Assembly: GCA_020536535.1 (NCBI GenBank)
Contig: JAHLWZ010000820.1
Span: forward strand, 49,106 to 113,105
Origin: Pelomyxa schiedti
Lineage: Eukaryota; Evosea; Pelobiontida; Pelomyxidae
Direction: 5' to 3'
Length of the DNA: 64,000 bases
Shown piece after piece: positions 54,871 to 64,000 of this stretch. Position numbers and translations under genes: made by a program. The notes beneath the pieces are model-generated. The model was given only the letters and a program-made list of their open reading frames with translations. It was not told where the DNA came from and made no database searches. Positions within the stretch are counted from its first letter, which is position 1; each line of letters begins with the position of its first letter.

Positions 54871-56376
54871 CTACTCTATATCGGGCAATCGGGCGTTCTG
54901 TGCCTGTGCCGTCGGGAATGAAGCGGCTAGCTTGGATAGAGCCAAGATCGCCATGTGTGTGTTGCGGCCCCCTTGCCCAGGCGGGGTGCTGGGTGGCAGT
55001 GTGATGCTGACAGTAGCCTCGCCTCCAAATACAATTGCGGATTTCTTGGCTGTGCTGCTACTGTGAGTGGTGGTGGTGATCAGGGCCAGGGCCAAGTCGG
55101 CTACGTTGGTACCCGTTGGCCCGGTTTCGAGGGCTAAGGTGCTGCCGCCCACGAGCTGGAAGAAGGACGCCGAGTCGAAGCGGGCGGCGTAGTGCTGTGG
55201 GTCTGCTCCTTTGGCCGCGGATAGGGCCGGAGTTGTGAGGGAGTCTGCAATGGCCCCGGCTAGGTGTGAGTGCCCGTCCACCCCGTCTGTGGAGAAGAAC
55301 GCCAAGGTGACGCGGTCGCCCTGGGAAGAGTCCGCTACGAGTGAAACTGCTTTTACAATTCGGTCGACTTCCACGTTCGCCTCAGCGTGCATTTTGGTGC
55401 TGTTGATTTGGACCTTGTAGCCTAGCTCCTCCGCGCGCAGTGCGGCTGCAGATACCGCGGTATCATTATTTGACAGCAGCACATACTGTGACTTTTCGGG
55501 GGAGAGAAGCGGGGAGCAGACCCGCAGCGTTTCGTGATCAGTTCGCCCCACGTTCTCATCTATGTACTCCCTGACGCTATTTGGCACCGATTCCCACACG
55601 CCATACTCCAGCAGTACGGCTTTGGCATCCGCAAAGGTTGTCCCATCACAAACCGTTGGCCCGGAAGCTATCACAGAGGGGTCATCCCCCAGAACATCAG
55701 ATATGGCCAATGTGACAAAGGCACCACACCCAGAAGCAGCGATTCGCATCCTTCCGCCCTTGAGCAAGTCAATGTGCTTCCTTACAGCGTTTATCTTCGA
55801 GATTGGAATAGGGGCTCTCAGAAGCACCGCGTTTGTTTCCCTGTAGTCCCTGAGCGTGATTCTCGGGTCAGCCGGCACGGCCATCATAGCCGACCCACCA
55901 CCAGATATCAGTCCAATCACGAGTGTGTCATCACTCAGCCCCCTTAACAGATCGCACATGGCCCTGGCCCCAGTCTCGCCGTCCTCAGTTGGGTGCGGGT
56001 GGTCACTTTCTACAAGTTTGACGCGGCTCAGGCCCGGGCACAGGCAAGAATTATGGGAGCCCTCCGCCGACCCACAATTGCGTGCGTTGAAGCTGCAAAG
56101 TGACCCCCGGGGCACGTTGATGACGCCGGCCGAGATTCGCGTGGGACCCAGGACCTCGGCCAGGCTCAGTGCGCACGTGAGGGAGGCTTTACCGCCACCA
56201 ACGAGGACTACTTTGGGGTAACGATTGAGGTTGTAGGGGCGGCCGCATACGACGAGCGTGTCGCCTGATGGGCTGAGGGACACACTGCGCTTGATTACAT
56301 TATGGGGCAAAACCGCCTCGACAGTTCGCTTCACGATATCGTGCACGTCGCCCAGCACTTCGTCAGTTGTGTCCAT
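54871..56376 (-). CDS. GLYCTK: Glycerate kinase, class II (GckA/GLYCTK type), intronless
   Basis: Phosphorylates D-glycerate (to 2-phosphoglycerate in this class) in serine/fructose or photorespiratory-type glycerate metabolism. A single uninterrupted frame of 501 codons, near the 523 of human GLYCTK and 420-450 of bacterial enzymes. N-terminal DUF4147 domain: NRYPKVVLVGGGKASLTCAL, LVESDHPHPTEDGETGA, LVIGLISGGGSAMMAVPADP, INAVRKHIDLLKGGRM and LAISDVLGDDPSVIASGPTV. C-terminal MOFRL domain: YVLLSNNDTAVSAAALRAEE, TLAFFSTDGVDGHSHLAGAI, AIVFGGEATVSI and GRNTHMAILAL. All expected glycine-rich and TDGxDG motifs are present, so it should be active. It is clearly GC-richer than most neighbours and has no introns in an intron-dense region, which suggests transfer from a bacterium or a retroposed copy. 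Confidence 0.95.
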   Translation of the reverse strand: MDTTDEVLGDVHDIVKRTVEAVLPHNVIKRSVSLSPSGDTLVVCGRPYNLNRYPKVVLVGGGKASLTCALSLAEVLGPTRISAGVINVPRGSLCSFNARNCGSAEGSHNSCLCPGLSRVKLVESDHPHPTEDGETGARAMCDLLRGLSDDTLVIGLISGGGSAMMAVPADPRITLRDYRETNAVLLRAPIPISKINAVRKHIDLLKGGRMRIAASGCGAFVTLAISDVLGDDPSVIASGPTVCDGTTFADAKAVLLEYGVWESVPNSVREYIDENVGRTDHETLRVCSPLLSPEKSQYVLLSNNDTAVSAAALRAEELGYKVQINSTKMHAEANVEVDRIVKAVSLVADSSQGDRVTLAFFSTDGVDGHSHLAGAIADSLTTPALSAAKGADPQHYAARFDSASFFQLVGGSTLALETGPTGTNVADLALALITTTTHSSSTAKKSAIVFGGEATVSITLPPSTPPGQGGRNTHMAILALSKLAASFPTAQAQNARLPDIE

Positions 56377-56433
56377 TCAAAATTTAACCGAAAAACCGTT
56401 TCCAAAATAATTGATTGTTTTGGATGATGCTGT

Positions 56434-59400
56434 TTATTCTACAAGAGTTACTTGAACTGCCAAAATTTCAGTGTTTGTTCGCGCAGAGAAGTACTTGATT
56501 GTGGCTTGTCCTGGTGGAACCTAGACCGTGATTAGGAGGGTGTGGAAATTGGGTTAAAGGGTTGGGATTCATGCCTTCTTAAGGTCTGCTTTGGTGAAGG
56601 TTACATTTCCCAGGTCACCTTGCGGCGTAACAACACCCTTGGATGTTATCTGGTAGCAAAGGCATCTACCATTGCCATCATAAATACCAATCCAGTCACT
56701 TTTGTGTGGCTGGACCGAGGATAATTCCCAGGTAACCACCAGCTCATGGTCATACCTGTGATATAATGCCATATTATACTCACATACATGAAAAATAAAA
56801 GGTGAGAGCTATGCACACTCAATGTGGTCCTGGGGGGAGCTGAGCGACAGGCAATCGGACATTGGAAGAGCAACGGGATTTGACCTCCCGGAGTGGATCA
56901 ACACCTCCCCGCCACTTCCTCCTCCGACTGATGTGTCCACGGTACATCCAAATTTGAAGTATCTGGCTTCGTATGTCTGGGTGCCTTTGACGTAGGGTAA
57001 TGGGCCTAAAATCACACTGGACTGGGAACTGTGCCGGTTTTTTTTAATGATGTACTTTCGGTTGTTCTTCTCGTTCTGTGTACGTAAGCATGCATTAACA
57101 GATAAGAGGAAGGCTCAACCTTGTTGTAAACTGCAATCCAATCCATATCGGGAACAGAACTATGAAACTCTGGCTCGTACGAAACGATGATGTTGCGATC
57201 CTGTAGAGTTGCTGTTAGGGGAACAAAATTCCCCACAAACAACTCTTCACTTCTTTGTTGAATAATTGTTTTACTCTGTAAAACTAGATTCAAATGGTAA
57301 AACCCATCTGGAAGCCCACAGAAACTGTTACAACCAGATCGGGTAACTTTCAAGGTTAGTTGCTGAGGCACACTGAAAAAGACCCACCAAATTTGTGCGC
57401 AGCGATAATTTTATCAGTGTAGTCCAGAGCAAACAAATGAATAGACACACCAAGTATTGGCAGATAGCCGTTAATTTCAAAGGAATAGGAGATTCTGCCC
57501 TCCTTCCAATGTAAAAGGTAGGTCCACAAGAAAAAGGCTTACCTCTTCCGCTGCATCCAGGAGTATCTGCCCGCCTTCTGGTGCATGTGCAGCTTTAAAC
57601 CGGTTTACTTCTATAGAAGGACGAATAACTTGAATACCTGAAATTACATCTTCTGTGGATAGGGTGACCTTGCGGCAATTCTTGAGTGAAAGCTGTTCAA
57701 CAGTCTTCAAGTAACACAAGCGAAGGACCCCTTCATTAGTGAGGTTGCACCAATCGAGGTTCAAAAATCTCAAACAAGGACAAATATCTGGTAGTACACT
57801 AACAGTTTTATCAGAAATGCTGCACTTGGAAAGGTCTAGATGTTGCAGGGAATGCCAGATCACCCCCTTCTCCAGAAAAGGTGCGTCTGTCACTCTGTAA
57901 CACAGATTGAGGAACAGAACCACAAGGCTTGCATTGCAACTCTTAGCAACTTCGACCACACCATAGTCACTTATCTTCGTGCAGCCAGAGAGGTCAAGGG
58001 CAGTTATTTGTCTACAATATTTTGCAATGGCACACAATGTAAGGTCAGTGAGTCCAACGCAGTAGGAAACCTCCAGAACAGACAAGGAAGGGCTTGCTTC
58101 CAATAATGATACAAAACCCCTATCCGTTATGCCAGTACAATTGTTCAAAGAAACAACTGTTAGCCGGTGTGCCGAAAACTTAGCAAGCTGCTGAAGGGTG
58201 TAGCTACTGACTTGAATCGATTCACTACGGTAAAAACCAATCGTTGTTATTCGGCCAAGGAGGATTGGTGCACATCGTTCCGCACCTATAAGTAGGGCTT
58301 GCTTAGCAGTTGTGTGTAAATCTTTTTCTGTGCATTGAGGAAGCAAAAAGTTGACCACTTCTGCTTGGTCCTGATCAACAGCACTGTATAAGGCTTCACT
58401 GATAAGACGTGGAACAACACTGGGGTCCTCCTGCTGTTGCTTATTCAGTATTGCACTAACGCCAACCACACTTCCAATAGACGCAGGCAGTGACACACTC
58501 ACTTCACCAACGTTCTTCCTTTGGAGGATGTGTATGACTTTCTGTTGTCCTGTTATATAGGCTTCTACGAGCGCCTGGTTTGAGTCAGCGGTTCCTATTC
58601 TATTCATTACATCCTCCAGTAGTAGCAGGTTCCCATATCTAGCAGCAGGTTCCAACAGCAAGTGGAAGATCATTGGAGGTCTGAAGATGAGTTTTGACAT
58701 CGTAGAAGGTGCAATGCTATGTATGAATTTTTGTGTTGCAGTTTCGCCAAGAAGGGTTGCTAATTCAACAACAACGTCTACATATAGATTTGCCCTCCAC
58801 TGCACTCGGGTGGAGTAGCTTCTACCGCTTTTATCCATATTCTTTTCAAACTCAACTGTACGTTGAGTCAAGTTATTAACAAACTTGGTGAGAATGATAT
58901 CGAAAACTGCATCACTTTGCTTGTTTTCTTGTGCAATATTTACAAGAATTATAAGCAAAACACGTTGTTCCAGTGCAAGACTTATCTCCGTGTTAAAGGT
59001 CTTGGCGTGCCACAGTGCTTTAGCAAGAAAATAATCTCCGATCATGTGGTGGACAAATTCTACAGTTGGGTTTGGTGATATGACATCACATTCTTCCGAG
59101 GGAGATTTAGATACCAAACCACTCTTGAAGGCAAAACTGTCACATTTCCTGCCAAGCTTCAAAGTGAATGTAGGTTGTTTGTGGAGGTAAGATTTGAGAG
59201 CAAGTTCACGGAGTCTTTCCATTGCCTCTTTCTTATGTGTGTGGAATAGATTCTGGTCCATCAAAGGATTCTTATTTTGCATCCGTTGCCAAAGCCACTC
59301 AATTAAACTTTTTAGGAACAGTTTCAAGGTTACACCAACAGGATTTTCACGTCGTAGCGATTTAATTAGCGTGCAAGCCAACTCACAGTAAAGAGGAATC

Positions 59401-62400
59401 GAGATAAAGTCGAAGAAATCGGGAATGGATTGCATTTTATCCACTGTCCAGTACTGATCCTGAGGGTTGCTATCCACGGTAGAGAAAAACTGCTTGATGT
59501 ATAGCATCACAGTCTCCATGGTCCAGCGCTCAATTCTGGTAAACATAGCCTGTGGGAAGAGAGTGTGGAGATTTCCTTTATTTCGGGAAGTGAAGATGGC
59601 CCATTCCACCCACTGGACGTTCCCGATTCTCAATGCTGACAACCAGTCTTGGATGCCAGATGATAGAGAATGTTGCTCGAGTTCATCAAACCCATCAAAT
59701 ATCCACAAAACATTGCTGGAGTTTCCTTGTATAAACCCAACAACTTCAGGGTCAGAAATTCCAATAGCTACAAGTAAATCCTGTACTTCAGTTGGAGCCA
59801 ATTGGAGTGCATTGAACTTCCCTAATTCTACCACAATCACTGCCTGGAATTGGGTCCAGTTATCCAGGCCCTGCTTTCTGCCTAATTGCTTGCACAAAGT
59901 GGACTTCCCAGAGCCACCAATTCCCTCCAATACTACCAGTCTTTTTCCTTCCTTTCTGGCCATTTCCCACAACTTATCAATAGAGATGCTATACTGAATT
60001 CCAAGAGCATGATTACTGCTGATACAAGATAACTTGATGTTGCTAATAAACATCCTCTCGAAATCAGTAGAAATTGTGCTGTTATCGCCAGCGAGAAATG
60101 ACATTGTAGAGTAGAATTGCTTATAGTGAATTCTGAGTTTTTCGCGAATGGGGGTGGCACTTGGATTTGCTGGCTGAAAACTCAATACAGGTAGTTTTAC
60201 CTTCTTGCGAGAGTGAATAGCCCACCTGATAGTCTCCACTTCTTTTTTTACTGTATCCCGTATTGTCTCAGTGACACCTCGAAGCCGAGCTTCATCATAC
60301 TCAAAGCATGCTGTGTTGATTGTAGTATTTCCCATGAAATATATGATAACTGGGTCCCCCTGTTTCCCGGGAAAGAATACTCTTACACTTTCCTTGATAT
60401 CAAACTTTGTGGACAAAAGAATTTTGTCAGCTTCTCGTACACTCACATAACCTCTATCCACTGCATTTCTCAATTCTTCACATCCACTTGCTCCACCACT
60501 CGCATCCATTACAATGACTACATCAACTCCTCTACCTACAAACGCGGGAAATGGCACGTTGAAGTCTATTCCAGCATCTCTCATATTCCCGACATCAGGA
60601 TCAGTGCTTGTAGCACCACCTAAAAAGGACTCAATTGCCGGTTTTGTGGAGTCAAGCCACGCCTCATTTGGCATCATCCTCTGCACAACATGAGGAAACA
60701 TGTTCTGAACAGTCGGGAGAACGTGAGTCCGCCAATCAAAGGCAAAGGCACTGCCGCACACAGCCATGAGATGAGGGATACTGTCATCATGGAGTTGTGA
60801 CGTGGACTTGATATACTTCCCAGATTTGTGCACTGTGAAAGGAGTGATGGTCACCCAATCCCATCCAATCTTTCCAGCTGCTTCTGGGCATTCCATGCTT
60901 TGAACAGTAGTTGGTCTGGTACTTATCGATGCAAGAGGGGGTAGTATTACACTTGGATTGTTCACTGCCTCTGAGGTGCTAGATAGTGAGCTTCCTGTTG
61001 TTTCAATAGCTGGGATAGACAACACACTTCCAGTGGGTGGAGTTCCAGTTGATATTGCCGTGGAGAAGGAATGCTGTTCGTCACAGGAAGAGGAGGTAGT
61101 TCCTGGTCGAGACTCTGTTATAGCTGTGCAAATTGGTATGGGGTATGCTCCACTTAGGAGCTTTTCGGCAGAGGCACTCAGCCTCAATGAAAAAGGATCG
61201 ACGTCATCTGGAAGAGCCTTCTTGAGCATCAAATTTGCCAAAAATTTGGCCCATGCCGTCATTACACTGCCGCCTCTCCCTTCAGATAACATAGATATTG
61301 CACCAGCTATCGTATTGAATCCAGTATCCAGAGTAAGGAGGTGAGTTAAATGAACTAGTAATCGCGGAGTCCACTTGCTACTTTTGGTTTCTTTAAGCAT
61401 GGATACCAACCCTTTGTGTGTGTGCCTTTCACTGTTATATCTACCACCCAGAACCCATGGATCATCTTCCGTTTGTCCACTGTGAAAAGGATTTCCGGAA
61501 GAGGCAATCCACTGCAATAAACACCAAGTACTGCCACTGAGTCCTGCACAATAAGTAATGCCATCAAGAAGACCAATAGAACTAAGGCCGTTTAGGAAAG
61601 CTATCATGCTAACCATTGCTCTCACACCACCACCACTTCCACATACTGCGACACAGGGCATATCACTCTCTGCAGAAGGTTCTCCAATAAATGAAGCAAG
61701 TGCAGCACGGCATACAACTTCCCTGGCTTTCACAGCTTGACTTTCTTGTTCTAGGGAATTCCTTTAAGTACGAAGTAAACGTCCAAAAACAAAAGGGAGA
61801 TGGGGAAAACAGGTTCGAAAGGAGAACGTACATGTTGATATCTTGCAGGAACGAGCTGCTAGTTCTCAGAGCATCTGCAAGGTGTTACAACGAAAATCAT
61901 TTGAAAAGGAAAAAAGCAGAAGAAGGGGAAAAAAAAAAAAGAAAAAAAAGAACCACTTTGAATACCAGCAACAGCGATACTCAACCTGCTAGGAGTTTCA
62001 TCGTTCAGTGAAGGTGACATGGACTGAGCCTTTGAGACCATATTAGACCCCAAAGCAACATCTTTCTCCTTCCCTCCAGAAATGTCATTTTCCACGGCAA
62101 TGGAGCTGCTGCTGGTACAACAATAAGGTGGCATTACAGGAGGATCACTCAGTGGTAGTTGTGGTGCAGGAGACATCGGGGCAGAAGGTGCTTCATCTGT
62201 TATTACTGAAGAAAAATCATGAAATTCCTCACTCCCACCATTCACCTGCTCTGGTTGCAATTGCTTTTCAAATTCCCGTTCCAACTCCAATTTCGATTCC
62301 TGATCGCAATTGGTCCCCGACGTCATGCACTTGTCGGCCACGTTCGGTTCAGGTGGCGGCGGGGCATCGATTGGGCACCAAGTTGGCGGAGATGGAGGCC

Positions 62401-62617
62401 TGAAATCGGGTGTCGGAATCGGCGCGTAGTCATTGGGAGCCTCTGGGGTTTTGTCCAAATTTGGGGGGACCACTTCCGCGCCTCCCCGATTTCCACTGAG
62501 AAATTCAGCCTCGGCCCCGGTATCGTTGAGAGACACCGGTGGGTCAACCTTGTTCTCGTTGGGAATTACTTCTCCGTCATTTGGCGTTACAACCCCCGGC
62601 ACCGCCCTGCAACTCAT
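56434..62617 (-). CDS. cPLA2-NACHT-LRR protein with SKICH-like C-terminal domains
   Basis: A multidomain NLR-like protein. Exon 1 (62617 to about 61955) is a Pro/acidic disordered leader, followed by a small exon and a single 4.26-kb exon (to about 57540). Numbering within that exon: cPLA2-type lipase with CGSGGG at 31-36 (oxyanion hole), GLSGSTW at 64-70 (nucleophile serine) and VDVVIVMDASGG near 405 (catalytic Asp), so both dyad residues are present. NACHT NTPase: Walker A EGIGGSGKSTLCKQL near 604 and Walker B VLWIFDGFDELEQ near 680. A helical region follows, then an ankyrin-like patch, then cysteine-containing LRRs from about 1185 to 1345 (LTVVSLNNCTGITDRGFVSL, ITALDLSGCTKISDYGVVEV). Later exons add SKICH/Ig-like repeats (DMDWIAVYNK, KSDWIGIYDGNG) and end PPGQATIKYFSAR...VTLVE at TAA 56434-56436. 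The last intron appears to be GC-AG. Likely role: signal-triggered release of fatty acid from membranes. Confidence 0.85.
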
Positions 62618-62700
62618 TGGGAAAAAAATAAATTCGCTCGATCGTGTGTTAGCGACAATCACTAAAAGCTGAAATTGTGAGATGCAAAGACTTGGTTTTT

Positions 62701-63773
62701 TTATAGGTTTGGGTGCCAAAACTTAGCTGTTATCATCATGTTACGGCCAGAACCAAGGCTGGCTGAAGGCCACACTTTGTCAGGAAGGTTTTTGAAAACT
62801 GATTTGAGGGAAAGTTCCCCAGAGATGTAGTAATCAGCTTCACGTCTATTCATGTCAATCAGCAGTGACACATCAGTGGAATAGTCCGCCTTTGTAACTC
62901 TACATAGTGTTGTACCCTTATAGTGGGCACAGGTATCAGGGCTGGAAATAGAATTAAACAAAAGTAAATTTGTGAAGAGGAGACCTTATGGCCCATGCAA
63001 CAACCCACAAGTCTTCATGAAGATATTTTTGAACTGCTTCCTCATCAGCCAAACCAATCCTGAGCACATTCAAGATGTCATTCCAGTGGTATCCTCCTGG
63101 AGGTTGCACCACATGTATGCTGTAAAAAACAACTTCTCTTGGCATCAGGGGCCTGTTTGTGATCACAAGTTGGTCTGACCGCTGGAAAGTGACAGCATTC
63201 TCGATAACATCTGTAACCAACACATCTCTTCCATGTACAATTGGGTCCCAGTGCAACTTCTTCCAGACATCATAGCCTGTTAAAGGAGTCAGTAACATAC
63301 ATTAGGATTGGGTTGTTGGGCAATGAACCCCACACCACAAGTTGGTCTTAAGAAAGAAAAGAAAACACACATTGTTTGAAGTGGGATTTCCATGAAAGAG
63401 GAGACCCAGGAAGTTGCTCCAGGGGAATTGTGGGAGGCAGAGCTGAGTCACACCAAGGCGACTTCTCGCACCAGACTCGCCACAGTTGCTCGTTTTGAAG
63501 GACACCATGGAAGAATCTACAAACTGCCGAAAGTGCCACACAGGACTCAAGTGGGCCCAGCCACGTGAAAACTGCATTCCAAGCAGCAAAAAACCGATCA
63601 GAAGTAAGGTCCACAGTTTCATGGGTTGTGTTGTCATTAGATGCAGAGGATACACATTCAGATGCAGGCGTTGATGGTGGGTGTGCAGGGGTCCCTGTTG
63701 CGTTGGGGATATGATCGTCAGTGAGGGATTCCCAGGAGTCAGGGATTTCATTGGGATCGTTGGACTTGGACAT
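62701..63773 (-). CDS. F-box protein with beta-sandwich (SPRY-like) C-terminus
   Basis: Exon 1 (63773 to about 63370) begins MSKSNDPNEIPDSWESLTDD, has an acidic/Thr-rich stretch, then an F-box-like helix cluster: FTWLGPLESCVALSAVCRFF, HGVLQNEQLWRVWCEKSPW and SWKSHFK. Exon 2 (about 63279-62997) carries YDVWKKLHWDPIVHGRDVLV, FQRSDQLVITNRPLMPREVV, FYSIHVVQ and LWVVAWAIRS. Exon 3 (about 62941-62701) carries AHYKGTTLCRVTKADYST, READYYISGELSLKSVFKNL and WPSASLGSGRNMMITAKFWH, then TAA at 62701. The strand pattern with a terminal WPSASLG resembles SPRY/B30.2-like domains seen after F-boxes, so it is probably the substrate receptor of an SCF ubiquitin ligase. The F-box match is by pattern (L..L...V...V....W). 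The stop lies 83 bp upstream of the cPLA2-NACHT gene's start. Confidence 0.75.
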
Positions 63774-63843
63774 GGCGATTCGTGGTTAACCCTTTAGCTA
63801 AAATCTCCGGTGACCGGCGGTGCGATGTTCTGGGATCGACAAA

Positions 63844-63915
63844 GATGGATCGCGGTGGACCGCGATGCATCGGGATGGAATAGGGGGATGGAGCGGGATG
63901 GATCGCGGTGGACCG
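63844..63915. repeat. Short GATGGATCG-type minisatellite
   Basis: GATGGATCGCGGTGGACCG occurs at 63844-63862 and again at 63897-63915. The intervening and following sequence is made of degenerate GGGATGG/GATGC units (CATCGGGATGGAATAGGGGG, GGATGGATGGTGATGG). It lies just upstream of the F-box gene start, in what should be its promoter or leader. A GC-rich, purine-strand-biased array of this kind probably arose by slippage. Confidence 0.6.
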
Positions 63916-64000
63916 GGATGGATGGTGATGGTGAGCCGTCGGCGAGGGTTTTTGGAGCCAGGCTGGCAACAAATAAATAAATAAATTTCTTTTTCCCTTT

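Noticed and set aside
55534-56221. Several plus-strand ORFs of 94-137 codons
   Set aside because: All are opposite the glycerate kinase frame and reflect its high GC content and lack of stops.

Overview
The window is nuclear DNA from a ciliated protist. Nearly every gene is cut by many short GT-AG introns, mostly about 45-100 nt and AT/T-rich, and intergenic gaps are often only 30-300 bp. An IFT144/WDR19 gene shows the organism builds cilia. The mix of tyrosine-kinase-like (TKL) kinases, a CBM21 protein, a cPLA2-NACHT-LRR protein and a lineage-specific GC-rich ORF points to a free-living amoeboid flagellate. I lean towards Amoebozoa, perhaps Archamoebae (Pelomyxa/Mastigamoeba type), because the N-terminus of the protein at 18799 recalls a family I associate with that group. 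That is a memory-based guess, not a demonstrated assignment.

Layout. 1-6.6 kb: the tail of an unknown gene, V-ATPase proteolipid c, a U1A/U2B''-type splicing protein, a SET-domain histone methyltransferase, then a gene-poor stretch with a 459-bp element bounded by perfect 101-bp direct repeats and a separate foldback. 6.6-20.4 kb: an RCC1-repeat protein, PGAP1 GPI-inositol deacylase (-), an unknown multi-span membrane protein, a novel Cys/His (HPG..CC) protein (-), Enhancer of polycomb (NuA4), DPH6 diphthamide synthetase (-), and a lineage-specific intronless 529-aa protein. 20.5-30.5 kb: one giant ubiquitin-specific protease of the USP9X/USP34 type (-). 30.7-33.6 kb: an unknown Cys-rich protein (-) and a METTL10/EFM4 lysine methyltransferase, sharing a 99-bp divergent promoter gap. 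33.9-41.5 kb: a tandem pair of propeller-like plus TKL-kinase paralogues. 41.6-46.4 kb: a Rab2-like GTPase without C-terminal cysteines (-), a stand-alone CBM21 protein, a small aegerolysin-like protein (-) and an EF-hand/coiled-coil protein. 46.5-52.8 kb: IFT144. 52.9-63.8 kb, all minus strand: an acidic coiled-coil protein, intronless glycerate kinase, the cPLA2-NACHT-LRR-SKICH-like protein and an F-box protein.

The genes do not form a pathway; this is ordinary eukaryotic gene packing. The most unusual item is the cPLA2-NACHT-LRR gene (56434-62617). It joins a complete-looking phospholipase A2 catalytic module to a STAND NTPase and a leucine-rich sensor, an NLR-like layout with a lipid-cleaving effector. 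Also notable are 10-nt microexons encoding part of the HRDLK catalytic loop in both tandem kinases.

Limits: splice junctions were deduced by eye from reading frame, family conservation and GT/AG sites. Gene ends are more certain than individual junctions, and several 5' ends are unresolved.
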